Below, one piece after another: positions 1-8,130 of a stretch of DNA of 64,000 nt. A program made the translations under genes and the position numbers. The stretch lies in contig NZ_CP113343.1 of assembly GCF_026683955.1 (NCBI RefSeq), positions 2,294,001 to 2,358,000 of the forward strand, written 5' to 3'. Every line of letters starts with the position of its first letter. Position 1 is the first letter of the stretch. Source of the stretch: Arthrobacter sp. MMS18-M83. Its GTDB lineage: Bacteria > Actinomycetota > Actinomycetes > Actinomycetales > Micrococcaceae. The notes below the pieces were generated by a model. The model was not told the DNA's origin. It was given only the letters and a program-made list of their open reading frames with translations, and searched no databases.

Positions 1-190
1 GGTGGTGGACGAGGACCGGAAGGTAGTGGTGGGGGCAACGTTTGCCGGGCCGGGGGTAGCCGAGCTTTTGCACGGTGCCACCATTGCGATTGTTGGTGAA
101 GTCCCGCTGGACAGGCTATGGCATGCAGTGCCGTCGTTCCCCACCATCAGCGAGGTGTGGCTACGGCTGTTGGAGAAGTACGGACTGTGA
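1..190 (+). CDS. C-terminal end of a pyridine nucleotide-disulfide oxidoreductase (partial)
   Basis: Only the last ~62 codons are in the window; the gene begins upstream. The residues match the dimerisation domain of the flavin-dependent disulfide reductase family (mercuric reductase or dihydrolipoamide dehydrogenase-like): a VVGATFAGPGVAELLHGATIAI segment in spirit, followed by the typical proline-rich PSFPTISEVW stretch near the C-terminus where these enzymes usually carry a H-P-T-xxE motif. In this family that His-Glu pair of one subunit completes the partner's active site; here the position before PT is occupied by F (SFPT), so the acid-base His is not visible and the protein may be a divergent member. 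The substrate cannot be told from this fragment. It ends 75 bp before the next gene and is not part of that operon, because a promoter lies between. Confidence 0.7.
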   Translation, partial: VVDEDRKVVVGATFAGPGVAELLHGATIAIVGEVPLDRLWHAVPSFPTISEVWLRLLEKYGL

Positions 191-201
191 TTGAGGTCTA
201 T

Positions 202-230
202 TTGAACTGACCGGTCAGTTCAGTTACGAT
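202..230 (+). promoter_or_regulatory. Promoter with embedded 20-bp TetR-type operator
   Basis: Positions 203-222 are a perfect 20-bp palindrome, TGAACTGACCGGTCAGTTCA. It sits inside a good sigma-70-like promoter: TTGAAC at 202-207, a 17-bp spacer, and TACGAT at 225-230. A repressor bound there would cover the -35 box and spacer. The only local candidate is the TetR protein at 3012-3644, the last gene of the operon this promoter drives, so autoregulation is the simple reading (inference). The promoter position also rules out translation starts before about 237. Confidence 0.75.
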
Positions 231-265
231 TGGAGCAGATAACAGATTCTGCGAAAGGTCCAATT

Positions 266-982
266 GTGCTGTCCGTACAGCAACTCCAGATCGACGGCCG
301 CCGGGACGATCTCCTGCCTCCCACGTCCCTCGAAGCCAGGCGCGGGGAGCTCCTCCTCGTAAGCGGCGACGGCAAGGACCAGCGCACGGCTTTGGCGCTC
401 GCGCTGAGCGGCCGGATGAAACCAAGCAATGGCGTCCTGAGCTGGGACAACTCAGCCAAGACCAAGAAAGTCCGGGCAGCGAGTGCCCTGATTGACTCCC
501 CCGGCGTCAACGAACCCGAGCAGCACCTGAGCGTCCGCGACCTCGTCACCGAAGACCTCTCCCTCATCCCCCGCCGCTACCGTGGCGCGCTCCTCAGCAA
601 GCCGTGGCTCAAGGTCAACCGCTTCGAGGACATCGCCGGGCTATGGATTGAGCAACTCCCTGCGGACCGGCGCCTCGAGCTGCTGACGGCCCTGGCCCTC
701 GCGGACCCCGCCCTCGATCTCCTGGTGCTCGACTCCCCGGACCGGCACAGCGCGAACACCGCGGACTGGCTCCCCCGCCTTGAGCAGTTGGCGTACGACG
801 CCGGGCGGCCGCTCGCCGTCGTCGCGGTCGTCTCTGCCCTCCCGGACACCTGGGACGGCCCGGCCGCAGTAATTGGCAACTCGGTCACGCACACGGCACC
901 CGCAGAACCCGCAGAGCCCCTCGGCAACGCGCCCGAAGACCCCGAAGACATATTCGAAACCCTGCAAAGGACCGCAAAGTGA
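266..982 (+). CDS. ABC transporter ATP-binding-like protein with degenerate motifs
   Basis: About 238 aa, starting at GTG 266 behind GAAAGGT. An upstream in-frame TTG at 230 lies within the -10 box and is rejected. The fold order is that of an ABC ATPase, but the key motifs have eroded. The Walker A region reads GDGKDQRT where GxxGxGKT is expected, so the invariant Lys is Arg. No LSGGQ signature is visible (QLPADRRLELL occupies that place). The Walker B segment LLVLDSPD keeps Asp but replaces the catalytic Glu with Ser. ATP hydrolysis is therefore doubtful. Its stop overlaps the start of the YhgE/Pip membrane protein by 4 bp (GTGA), so the two are translationally coupled and probably form one complex, with TetR as third gene. 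A true ATPase with unusual motifs remains possible. Confidence 0.7.
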   Translation: MLSVQQLQIDGRRDDLLPPTSLEARRGELLLVSGDGKDQRTALALALSGRMKPSNGVLSWDNSAKTKKVRAASALIDSPGVNEPEQHLSVRDLVTEDLSLIPRRYRGALLSKPWLKVNRFEDIAGLWIEQLPADRRLELLTALALADPALDLLVLDSPDRHSANTADWLPRLEQLAYDAGRPLAVVAVVSALPDTWDGPAAVIGNSVTHTAPAEPAEPLGNAPEDPEDIFETLQRTAK

Positions 983-3015
983 CTGTTCTGCGGCTGGCCC
1001 GCTCCGAACTCAAGCGCATGACCGGCGGGCTCCTGCCTAAGCTGACCATCCTTGCCCTGACCATGGTGCCCTTGCTCTACGGAGCCGTGTACCTGTACGC
1101 GAACTGGGATCCTTACGGCAACCTCAACCAGATCGACGCCGCGCTGGTCGTCGAGGACGCGGGAGCCAAACCGGCAGACGGCCCCGAACTGCAGGCGGGC
1201 AAGAAGGTTGCCGACAGCCTCGTGCAGAGCCACGTCTTCAATTGGCAACGCGTGGCCACAACGGCGGAAGCCGACGCCGGGGTTGAGTCAGGAAAGTACG
1301 CCTTCGCCTTGAAGATCCCGAATGACTTCTCAGCCAACCTGGTCTCGCCGGGCAGCTTCGACGCCGCCAACCAGGCGATGCTCAACGTCACCACCAACGA
1401 CGCCAACAACTACCTCCTCAGCACCATCGTGGACAAGCTCACCACCGCGGTGCACTCCACTGTGGCCAAGGAAGTCGGCGAGGAAACCGCCAACCAGCTC
1501 CTCACAGGCTTAGGCACCATCCACGCCTCCATCGTCAAAGCATCCGACGGAGCCTCCCAGCTCGCCGACGGCGTCGGCAAGCTCAGCGACGGCGCGGCCA
1601 CCCTCCACGACGGCACCAGCAAGCTCAGCAGCGGCGCGTCCGAGCTCCTTGCGGGCCAAAACAAGCTGCGCGACGGCGCCAATCAGCTGAACGACGGCGC
1701 CGGGCAGCTCAGCGCGGGACTCGCCGAGCTGAAGAACAAGACGGCGTCCCTCCCGGCTGATTCCCAAAAGCTCGCCGACGGCGCCGCTCAAGTAGCCGCG
1801 GGAAACGCGCAGCTGAACGCGAAGGTCCAGGACGTCGTCGGGCAGCTTTCAGCGTTCGACGCCGGAGCGCGCGACCGCGTGGTGGCCTCCAACGCGCGGC
1901 TCGTGTCCGCCGGAGTCATCAACCAGGACCAAGCCAACAAGATCCTGGCGGACTTCGACACCGCCGCCGTATCCACCCCGGTGACAGATGCCAAGGCCAA
2001 GCTCTCGGCGGATGCCGCCCAGATCCAACAACTCTCCAATGGCTCGGCCGCGGTCAGTGCGGGTGCCGCCAAACTTGCGGGCGCCACACCTGCCCTGACG
2101 GGCGCCATCGGCCAGGCTTCCGCTGGGGCGGACCGGCTCAGCTCGGGCGCCGGAACGCTGGCGGCAGGCGAACAGTCTGCTGTGGACGGCACTGCGGCTC
2201 TCGCCAACGGTGCGGCAAAGCTCGACGACGGCGCGGCGCAACTGGCCAGCGGCGCCGCCACGGCCGCAGACGGATCCCGCACCCTGGCGAGCGAGTTGGC
2301 CAAGGGCGCGGGCAAGGTCCCGAACCCGAACGATGCCCAAAAGAGCGAAGTGTCCAAGGTGATCGCCGACCCGGTCGCGGTCAGCAACGTTTCCCAAGCC
2401 AAGGCAGGGTCCTACGGCGCGGGCCTGGCCCCCTTCTTCCTGACGTTGTCCCTCTGGATCGGCGTGTTCATGCTGGTCCAGGCGATGCGTCCCATCACGC
2501 AGCGGGCCTTGGTGTCGAACGCTCCGTCGTGGAAAATCGCCGTCGGAGGCTGGCTCCCGTTCCTCGTGGTGTCCGTGCTGCAGGCCAGCATCCTCACCCT
2601 CGTGGTGGACCTGGGGCTTGGCCTCAACGCGGCGCACCCGGTGATGATGTGGTTGTTCATGCTGGCAGCGGTCATGGCGTTCACGGCCCTCATCCAGGGC
2701 ATCGTGGCTTTGCTGGGGACTCCTGGAAAGTTTGTGGTGCTGATCTTGCTGGTCCTGCAGTTGGTATCTTCCGGCGGAACGTTCCCGTGGCAAACCACTC
2801 CCATGCCTTTGCACGTGGTGCACGAGATCATGCCGATGGGCTACGTGGTGACGGGCATGCGGCACTTGATCTACGGTGGCGACCTCTCCATGATCTGGCC
2901 GATTGTCCTGGGGCTGCTTGGTTACACTTTGCTGGGGGCGGCCCTGTCCACGCTGGCCGTCCGTAAGCACAAGACCTGGACCCTCAAGACCCTGAAGCCG
3001 GAGATCGCGGTATGA
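979..3015 (+). CDS. YhgE/Pip domain membrane protein (ABC-2 type permease-like)
   Basis: 678 aa. An N-terminal membrane segment (about residues 18-40) ends in the family's typical VPLLYGAVYLYANWDPYG stretch. A long extracytoplasmic domain follows; from about residue 190 to 435 it is built of many DGAxxLxxGxxxL repeats typical of YhgE/Pip proteins, predicted to be elongated helix or coiled coil. Five or so membrane helices follow (about 480-660), as in ABC-2 permeases, with a short cytoplasmic tail. The family includes the phage infection protein of Lactococcus and the ESX-associated-like YueB/YhgE group; the transported molecule is generally unknown. It is coupled by 4-bp overlaps to the degenerate ATPase before it and the TetR gene after it. 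Likely role: export or envelope function with drug-responsive control (inference). Confidence 0.85.
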   Translation: MTVLRLARSELKRMTGGLLPKLTILALTMVPLLYGAVYLYANWDPYGNLNQIDAALVVEDAGAKPADGPELQAGKKVADSLVQSHVFNWQRVATTAEADAGVESGKYAFALKIPNDFSANLVSPGSFDAANQAMLNVTTNDANNYLLSTIVDKLTTAVHSTVAKEVGEETANQLLTGLGTIHASIVKASDGASQLADGVGKLSDGAATLHDGTSKLSSGASELLAGQNKLRDGANQLNDGAGQLSAGLAELKNKTASLPADSQKLADGAAQVAAGNAQLNAKVQDVVGQLSAFDAGARDRVVASNARLVSAGVINQDQANKILADFDTAAVSTPVTDAKAKLSADAAQIQQLSNGSAAVSAGAAKLAGATPALTGAIGQASAGADRLSSGAGTLAAGEQSAVDGTAALANGAAKLDDGAAQLASGAATAADGSRTLASELAKGAGKVPNPNDAQKSEVSKVIADPVAVSNVSQAKAGSYGAGLAPFFLTLSLWIGVFMLVQAMRPITQRALVSNAPSWKIAVGGWLPFLVVSVLQASILTLVVDLGLGLNAAHPVMMWLFMLAAVMAFTALIQGIVALLGTPGKFVVLILLVLQLVSSGGTFPWQTTPMPLHVVHEIMPMGYVVTGMRHLIYGGDLSMIWPIVLGLLGYTLLGAALSTLAVRKHKTWTLKTLKPEIAV

Positions 3016-3644
3016 GCATGCAAGACCCGGACGTCCCTGAACCCCCGGAAAAGAAGCTCCGCCCGGCCCGCACCAACGCGACCAAGCAGCGTCTGTTCGA
3101 CGCCTCCATGGAGCTGATCGGCGAGCGCGGCGCGGCCGGCGTCACGGTGGACGAGATCGCGGCCGCCGCCGGGGTGTCCAAGGGAACGGTCTACTACAAC
3201 TTCGGCAGCAAGTCCGATCTGATCGCCCAGTTGTTGCGCCACGGAGTGGACATCATGCTCGGCCGGCTCCAGACCATCGAAGGCCTGCACGCCGATCCGC
3301 TCGAGGCCATGGAAGCCATGCTCGGCCAAGCCATGGACTTCATGGACGACTACCCCTCCTTCGCACGCCTCTGGATTAGCGAGAACTGGCGGACGCCAAG
3401 TGAATGGGGCAAGCTCTTTGTCGAGCTCCGCAGCGAGTTGTTGGCTGTGATCGGCGCGGCGATCGAGAAGGTCGCCACCACGTACACCGTCGATACGGGC
3501 ATTGCCCGGGGCAGCCTCGAAGCCGCCATGTTTGGAGCGATCTTCGTAGTGGGCCTGGACCGGCAGACATACAACCCGGAGCGCACCCGGGAGCAGAGCA
3601 TTGCGGCCATCATGACCATCATGCGCGGCTACGTGCTGCGGTAA
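3012..3644 (+). CDS. TetR/AcrR family transcriptional regulator
   Basis: 210 aa. The N-terminal helix-turn-helix (about residues 20-65) contains the classic TetR pattern: TKQRLFDASMELIGERG, then TVDEIAAAAGVSKGTVYYNF. The rest is a helical ligand-binding domain. Its ATG overlaps the permease stop (ATGA), making it the third gene of the trio. The 20-bp palindrome in the operon promoter at 203-222 is the obvious operator, so the protein probably represses its own operon and is released by a small hydrophobic ligand (inference from family behaviour). Confidence 0.92.
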   Translation: MSMQDPDVPEPPEKKLRPARTNATKQRLFDASMELIGERGAAGVTVDEIAAAAGVSKGTVYYNFGSKSDLIAQLLRHGVDIMLGRLQTIEGLHADPLEAMEAMLGQAMDFMDDYPSFARLWISENWRTPSEWGKLFVELRSELLAVIGAAIEKVATTYTVDTGIARGSLEAAMFGAIFVVGLDRQTYNPERTREQSIAAIMTIMRGYVLR

Positions 3645-3708
3645 CGGTATGGCAACTGCCGCGCCAAGCGAGCGTGGCGATGCCAGCCGGTCAGGGATGA
3701 TTAATCCC

Positions 3709-4317
3709 ATGCGTCACATGGGGAATAGTGGAAAGCTCGCAATCATCTCTGCTGTGGTGTCCGCTGGTTTGCTGGTGCTCCTCGCCATCACCCTTGAGGA
3801 AACCGTGACGTACACCTTCCTGGGGGTCTTGGCGCTCGGCTACCTGGCATGCGTCGCCGAGGTTTTCAACCGCCGCCGCTACTTTGTGTTGGTTCTCGGA
3901 ACCATGTCATCGATCCTGTTCATCGCGTTCGGAATCGCGTTCCTGCGCATGTGGGGCCTCGCCTTCAACCAGGACGAGAATGCCCTGGGCAGCGCGGTGA
4001 GCACCAAGGACTCGGACATCTACTTCTACCTTGCCGCCGCAGCCGGCTGCGGTTCCCTGCTGGTCCTGTTCGTCGGGGCCGTGTGGCCATCCCGCGGTTC
4101 CCGAAGGGGACGCCCGATTCCGGCGTCCCGACCGGTTGCTCGGCAGGCACCCCGCGCAGTACAACGCACTGCCCCGGCAGCCCGGCCGACCCAACGGCCT
4201 GCCGCCCGCCCGACGTCGGGGGCTGTGAAACGCCCCGCTCCACGGACGCCGGCAACCGCGGCCAAGCGCCCGACGTCGGGATCGCCAGCTCAGCGCAAGC
4301 CCGCGCCCAGGCGCTGA
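3709..4317 (+). CDS. Small membrane protein with Arg/Pro/Ala-rich cytoplasmic tail
   Basis: About 202 aa from ATG 3709, which has GGGA about 12 nt upstream. In-frame ATGs at 3649 and 3697 are alternatives but lack a ribosome site at normal spacing. Four hydrophobic segments cover the first ~130 residues, starting with LAIISAVVSAGLLVLLAITL. The last ~75 residues are a low-complexity basic tail of R, P, A, T and K, probably cytoplasmic and disordered. No enzyme motif is visible and the function is unknown. It follows the TetR gene closely and may be read through from it. Its last 28 bp overlap the 3' end of the convergent EamA gene. Confidence 0.7.
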   Translation: MRHMGNSGKLAIISAVVSAGLLVLLAITLEETVTYTFLGVLALGYLACVAEVFNRRRYFVLVLGTMSSILFIAFGIAFLRMWGLAFNQDENALGSAVSTKDSDIYFYLAAAAGCGSLLVLFVGAVWPSRGSRRGRPIPASRPVARQAPRAVQRTAPAARPTQRPAARPTSGAVKRPAPRTPATAAKRPTSGSPAQRKPAPRR

Positions 4318-5228
4318 CGACCTTCCGCCAGCGGAACTTTGGCCTTGGCGCGCTGCTGCAGCACCGCCGTCGCCACGCCGCCCAGCAGGAGCAGGCCGCC
4401 GGCCAGTTCCGCCGTCGTCGGGACCTCTGCGATGAGCAACCATGCCGCGGTCATTCCGACCACCGGGACCAAGAGCGTGAATGGCACCACGGCCGAACTC
4501 GGGTAGAGGCTGAGCAGCCGGTTCCAGATACCGTAGCCCACCAGCGAGGCGAACACCGCTGTGTAGAGGGCGCTGAGGATGGTTGCCGGTTGCAGGTTGG
4601 TGAGGGCCCCGACGACGGCTGCCGGACCGTCCACGATCAGTGATAAGACCGCGAGCGGTAACGGGACCACGGCCCCGGACCAGACCACGAGCCCCAGTCC
4701 CGAGGCCGCCTTGGCCTTGCGCGCGATGATGTTGCCGGCAGCCCAGGACAGCGCGGCGGCGAGCACGATCATGAGCGGCACCACCGGGGCCACCAAACTG
4801 CGACCCACCGCCACCAGGGCAAGCCCGGCGACACCCAAGACCACGCCTGTCAGTTGCCGTTTGCTGGGCCGTTCCCCGAGGAACCGTGCCGCCAACAGCA
4901 CCGTCAGGAGCACTTGTGCCTGTAGCACCAGGGAAGCGAGCCCTGCCGGCATCCCGAGCGCCATGCCCAGGTAGAGAAGGCCGAACTGCCCTGCGCTCAT
5001 GAACAGCCCGACGCCGATGATCGCTTTCCAGCTGACGTCCGGTTTGCGAATAAAGAAGATGCAGGGGAACACCACTAGCACGAAGCGGATGGCGACGAAA
5101 AGCAGGGGCGGCACGTCAGCTGCGCCACCGCTCCCGTTTCCGGGGTGGAGTCCAAAATCGATCGCAACGAAATTCAGGCCCCAAAGGACGGCGACAAGGA
5201 CGGCGAGTGCTGAGTGGCGGATATTCAC
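4290..5228 (-). CDS. EamA family (DMT superfamily) transporter
   Basis: 312 aa with about ten hydrophobic segments in two EamA halves of the drug/metabolite transporter superfamily. The start MNIRHSALAVLVAVLWGLNF is typical of the group that includes the O-acetylserine/cysteine exporter EamA, and the second half holds the usual ALSWAAGNIIARK and LLGGVATA segments. These proteins export amino-acid derivatives or other metabolites across the membrane; the substrate here is not known. It is divergent from a LysR gene 72 bp away, the usual arrangement for LysR control of an exporter. Its 3' end overlaps the neighbouring membrane protein gene. Confidence 0.88.
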   Translation of the reverse strand: MNIRHSALAVLVAVLWGLNFVAIDFGLHPGNGSGGAADVPPLLFVAIRFVLVVFPCIFFIRKPDVSWKAIIGVGLFMSAGQFGLLYLGMALGMPAGLASLVLQAQVLLTVLLAARFLGERPSKRQLTGVVLGVAGLALVAVGRSLVAPVVPLMIVLAAALSWAAGNIIARKAKAASGLGLVVWSGAVVPLPLAVLSLIVDGPAAVVGALTNLQPATILSALYTAVFASLVGYGIWNRLLSLYPSSAVVPFTLLVPVVGMTAAWLLIAEVPTTAELAGGLLLLGGVATAVLQQRAKAKVPLAEGRQRLGAGLR

Positions 5229-5300
5229 GATTCAACTCTGACCGCCAAGCGGATGAAGCACCAGCGTTGAATTCTGCATCAGATCATGTACGTTTGCTTC

Positions 5301-6257
5301 ATGATTGAGATTGCAGCGTTGCGGGCCCTGGTAGCAGTGGAGCAGCAAGGCTCGGTGGTGGCCGCTTCGGAAGCCATGGGGTTCAGTCCTTCGGCGGTCT
5401 CCCAACAGATCAAGAAACTGGAGAAGCAGAGCGGCGTGACCGTCCTGGAGCGCCACGGCCGCGGCGTGCTGCTGACGGACCGGGGCATGGCGTTGGCCGA
5501 GTACGGACGGCGCATCTTGGGAGAGTTGGAAGAACTGCAGGCCACCCTGCTTGCCGACCCAGCAAGACCGAGCGGCGTGCTACGGCTCGTGGCATTCTCC
5601 ACCGCGTGCCGCGGGTTGGTGGGGCCCTTGCTCGGGAAACTTGGTGCGGCTCAGGCCGCTGCCGCCGGCTCTTCGGCCGACTCGTCGGCCGCGGCGGGAT
5701 CCGGGCTTGAGATCCGGGTTGTGGCCGAGGATCCGCGGGAGGCCGTCCAAAGGGTCGCCACCGGGGAAGCCGATCTCGGCGTCGTGCACAACTGGCACTC
5801 GGTACCCTTGGTCATCCCGGAGAACATGGTCCACGAGGACCTCTGCCTGGACACCGCCGACGTCCTGCTGAACTCAGCGCACCCGCTGGCCCGCCGGGCC
5901 GCCGTCGAGCCTTCCGACCTGGTGGGCGAACGCTGGATCAGCACACCGGCCGGCGCCATCTGCAATGAGGCGTTGCTGGCGATCCTCGCCGGCCTGGGGC
6001 GGGTACCGGACATCCGCATCTACGATCCCGACTTTTCCACCCATATCGCCATGGTTCAGCAGGGCGTCGCGGTGGCGCTGGTCCCCCGGCTTGGCCGGCC
6101 CGAGCTCCCCGCGGGGGTGGTGGCGGTACCCGTAGTCAACCCGATGCAGCAGCGCCAGGTGGGAATCGTGTACCGGAAGACTATGACGGCAAGCCCCAGC
6201 ATTCGCCACGTGGTCCGCCTGCTGCAGGATGTGGCCGCGGAACTCGACGTGGACTAG
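5301..6257 (+). CDS. LysR family transcriptional regulator
   Basis: About 318 aa from ATG 5301, with an in-frame ATG at 5286 as alternative. The N-terminal winged helix reads MIEIAALRALVAVEQQGSVV then AASEAMGFSPSAVSQQIKKLE, the classic LysR HTH. A periplasmic-binding-like effector domain follows. A Gly/Ala/Ser-rich insert (about residues 118-135) sits just after the linker. No clear Shine-Dalgarno precedes either start, so the message may be leaderless. The gene is divergent from the EamA exporter and probably regulates it. A weak dyad, ATCATG-N11-CATGAT, overlaps the start. Confidence 0.9.
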   Translation: MIEIAALRALVAVEQQGSVVAASEAMGFSPSAVSQQIKKLEKQSGVTVLERHGRGVLLTDRGMALAEYGRRILGELEELQATLLADPARPSGVLRLVAFSTACRGLVGPLLGKLGAAQAAAAGSSADSSAAAGSGLEIRVVAEDPREAVQRVATGEADLGVVHNWHSVPLVIPENMVHEDLCLDTADVLLNSAHPLARRAAVEPSDLVGERWISTPAGAICNEALLAILAGLGRVPDIRIYDPDFSTHIAMVQQGVAVALVPRLGRPELPAGVVAVPVVNPMQQRQVGIVYRKTMTASPSIRHVVRLLQDVAAELDVD

Positions 6258-6263
6258 CTTGGA

Positions 6264-6794
6264 CTACTGCTTTGGGCGAGGAACAGTGAAATGGGTCAGG
6301 CGTGCGTCCTGCCCATCAAGTTCGGCCCAAGGCTTCTCCAGTTCCATCACTGTCATGGCACTGGTCGGATAGCGGGTAGCGGCGTCCATATAGGCGTCGT
6401 GGTCCGAGTCGCGGGACGCCAAGTGCATGGCGAGGTCCTGCACACCGGGCATGTGCGAGAAGATCATGAGTGTGGTGACGGTCTCCGGCACGTGGTTGAT
6501 GACGGTCAGCATGCGCTGCGCGGAGGCGGCATACAGTCCGTCCTCGAGTTTCGGCGTCGGCGCCTTGTCTCCCAGTTCGCTGCATACCCAAGTGCAGGTC
6601 TGGCGGGTACGGAGCGCGGACGAACACAGGATGAAGTCCGGAACCACATGGTGTTTCACGAGCCACTTTCCGGCAAGGGGCGCTTCGCGGTGGCCACGCT
6701 CTGCAAGGGGCCGTTCATGATCCGGCACCCCGACAGGCCAGTCCGACTTCGCATGCCGCATGATCACCAGCCGTTTGATGTGATGCTCGCTCAT
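6264..6794 (-). CDS. SixA-like histidine phosphatase family protein
   Basis: 176 aa. The N-terminus carries the RHG signature of the histidine phosphatase superfamily (VIMRHAKSDWP, catalytic His14 after Arg13), followed by the SixA-type DHERPLAERG segment. Further on are CSSALRTRQT, with the second phosphate-binding Arg, and FSHMPG, with the second catalytic His. SixA in E. coli removes phosphate from phosphohistidine of HPt/PTS proteins; actinobacterial homologues are short enzymes of unknown substrate. It converges on the LysR gene with only 6 bp between the stops. Upstream of its start lies a 66-bp imperfect palindrome. Confidence 0.88.
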   Translation of the reverse strand: MSEHHIKRLVIMRHAKSDWPVGVPDHERPLAERGHREAPLAGKWLVKHHVVPDFILCSSALRTRQTCTWVCSELGDKAPTPKLEDGLYAASAQRMLTVINHVPETVTTLMIFSHMPGVQDLAMHLASRDSDHDAYMDAATRYPTSAMTVMELEKPWAELDGQDARLTHFTVPRPKQ

Positions 6795-6810
6795 CCCCCC
6801 ACCCTACTAT

Positions 6811-6876
6811 CCCAACTGACTTGCACTAGGTGTCGTTTTGGGGCGCGTAAACGACAACAACTGCGAGTTAGTTGGG
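6811..6876. repeat. 66-bp imperfect palindromic element (REP-like)
   Basis: The left arm begins CCCAACTGACTTGCAC and contains TGTCGTTT. The right arm contains AAACGACA and ends GCGAGTTAGTTGGG. When folded, the two arms pair over most of their length with a few mismatches around a GGGGCGCG centre. It lies between the 5' end of the phosphatase gene and the terminator of the winged-helix gene, codes for nothing convincing, and has the look of a dispersed intergenic palindrome. No second copy occurs in this window. Confidence 0.55.
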
Positions 6877-6892
6877 TGGGCCGAGAACGCGA

Positions 6893-6927
6893 AAGCGCCC
6901 ACCCCCTAGACAGGGAGCGGGCGCCTT
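6893..6927 (-). terminator. Hairpin terminator of the winged-helix regulator gene
   Basis: GCGCCC at 6895-6900 pairs with GGGCGC at 6919-6924, with further CCC/GGG pairing inside. On the minus strand the stem is followed by a short TTT run, which fits termination of the gene ending at 6940. Confidence 0.5.
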
Positions 6928-6939
6928 GAACGGTGGAGA

Positions 6940-7809
6940 CTAGATCGAGTATTCCGGAGCGGCCCAGACGATGACCTCGGGGTGCTCGTAGAAGCGGTAG
7001 CCCTGGCCGCGCACGGTGCGGACGGTGTTCGCGAGGCGGCCGAGCTTGGAGCGGAGGCGCCGGATGTGCACGTCGATGGTGCGCTCATTGGGGACCTCTT
7101 CGGCGTTGCGCCACAGGCCCTCGAGGAGTTCATCGCGGCCCACGGTGCGGGTGCCGTTTTCGACGAGGTAGTTGAGGAGCTCGAACTCCTTGAACGTGAG
7201 GTTCAGGGATTCGCCGTCGAGGTGCACTTCACGACGGGCCAGGTCGATCAAGACACCGGACGGGCGGGCCTCCTGTGCCGGCTGCGGGCGGAGCGCCTCG
7301 GAACGCTGGCGGTTGCCAACGGTCGGGTCACCGAAAGTCGAGCGGACGACGTCGAGCGCGGAACCCGGCGCGCCGGCTGGGGCTACCGCGACGGCAGCGT
7401 AGCTTTCGGCGCCGGAAACGAGGGATTGTGCGTAGGCACGGATTTCCTGGGCAAGCTTGGCGATGGATGTTCCGGCAGCCGCCGCGGTGTCTTCATCGAT
7501 GCCCATGTAGAGCACGAACCCACGGGCCACATTGTCATTGGCAACGGGGCGGATGGAGCGGTCGGCTGGAGCCAAGACAGGCGTGGGTGCAGTCATCGGC
7601 GAGGCCTCGTTGGCGGGAACAGCGCGGAGCTGGCCGTAGGAGTTGGGGTTGTAGCCCTGGGGCACGTAACCGGGCGCCTGGCTTCCGCCCTGCGGTGCGG
7701 GCTGGGCATATGCCGGGCGGTTGCCGAAGCCGGGACGAAGGCCGGCGTTCGACGCGGCCCTGTTGGCGTTACGGACGGAGATGTGGACGTATCCGGATGC
7801 AACTGACAT
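6940..7809 (-). CDS. Orphan winged-helix (OmpR/PhoB-type) DNA-binding protein without receiver domain
   Basis: 289 aa. The C-terminal ~100 residues (about 185-280) are a complete trans_reg_C winged helix: LTFKEFELLNYLVENGTRTV, RTIDVHIRRLRSKLG, then VRGQGYRF. There is no N-terminal receiver domain with phospho-acceptor Asp. The first ~75 residues are instead Pro/Gln/Gly/Ala-rich and probably disordered, and the middle part (about 95-150) has no recognised fold. DNA binding is therefore likely but control by a histidine kinase is not. A ribosome site (GAGGTAAG) lies upstream of the start. The 570-bp region upstream contains a CRP/GlxR-like site at 8115-8130, suggesting nutritional control (inference). 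Confidence 0.85.
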   Translation of the reverse strand: MSVASGYVHISVRNANRAASNAGLRPGFGNRPAYAQPAPQGGSQAPGYVPQGYNPNSYGQLRAVPANEASPMTAPTPVLAPADRSIRPVANDNVARGFVLYMGIDEDTAAAAGTSIAKLAQEIRAYAQSLVSGAESYAAVAVAPAGAPGSALDVVRSTFGDPTVGNRQRSEALRPQPAQEARPSGVLIDLARREVHLDGESLNLTFKEFELLNYLVENGTRTVGRDELLEGLWRNAEEVPNERTIDVHIRRLRSKLGRLANTVRTVRGQGYRFYEHPEVIVWAAPEYSI

Positions 7810-8114
7810 GGATTGCTTACCTCAAAGTGAATAGCCGTCATCGCGGCTTCGAATGCTGGTCTGGTCCCCGCAATGAGATGGGGAGGGGCGCCCGACGCTG
7901 GGCAGGGGGCGAATGCCTGAAACTTTTTGGGATCGAAAGTTAGGCATGCATTCGACAACAGCTCATCGAAATACCAGCGGGTGTGCTGGGTTCGATCGCT
8001 GCGGCTGCAGATGCTGTTGAGTTCTTGTTCACATTTGAAGTGTGCAACGTAACAAAGGGAACTTGCAAGTAACAAAGGGTCAAACCGTCCACATATTGAG
8101 ACGAATCACACTAT

Positions 8115-8130
8115 TGTGCCGCATGTCACA
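8115..8130. promoter_or_regulatory. Putative CRP/GlxR-type operator
   Basis: TGTGCCGCATGTCACA matches the actinobacterial GlxR/CRP pattern TGTGA-N6-TCACA with one mismatch. A second, wider TGTGAC...GTCACA dyad lies at 8148-8171. Both sit in the AT-richer intergenic stretch 7810-8382, about 300-340 bp upstream of the winged-helix gene. That stretch otherwise shows no coding signal. Cyclic-AMP responsive control is inference. Confidence 0.45.

Noticed and set aside
5284..5306. LysR operator ATCATG-N11-CATGAT
   Set aside because: Six-bp arms overlapping the start codon are too weak to call as a feature by themselves.
7593..8075. 160-codon minus-strand ORF overlapping the winged-helix gene
   Set aside because: Composition is Thr/Pro/Arg-rich as expected for an out-of-frame reading, and the winged-helix frame has a ribosome site and family match.
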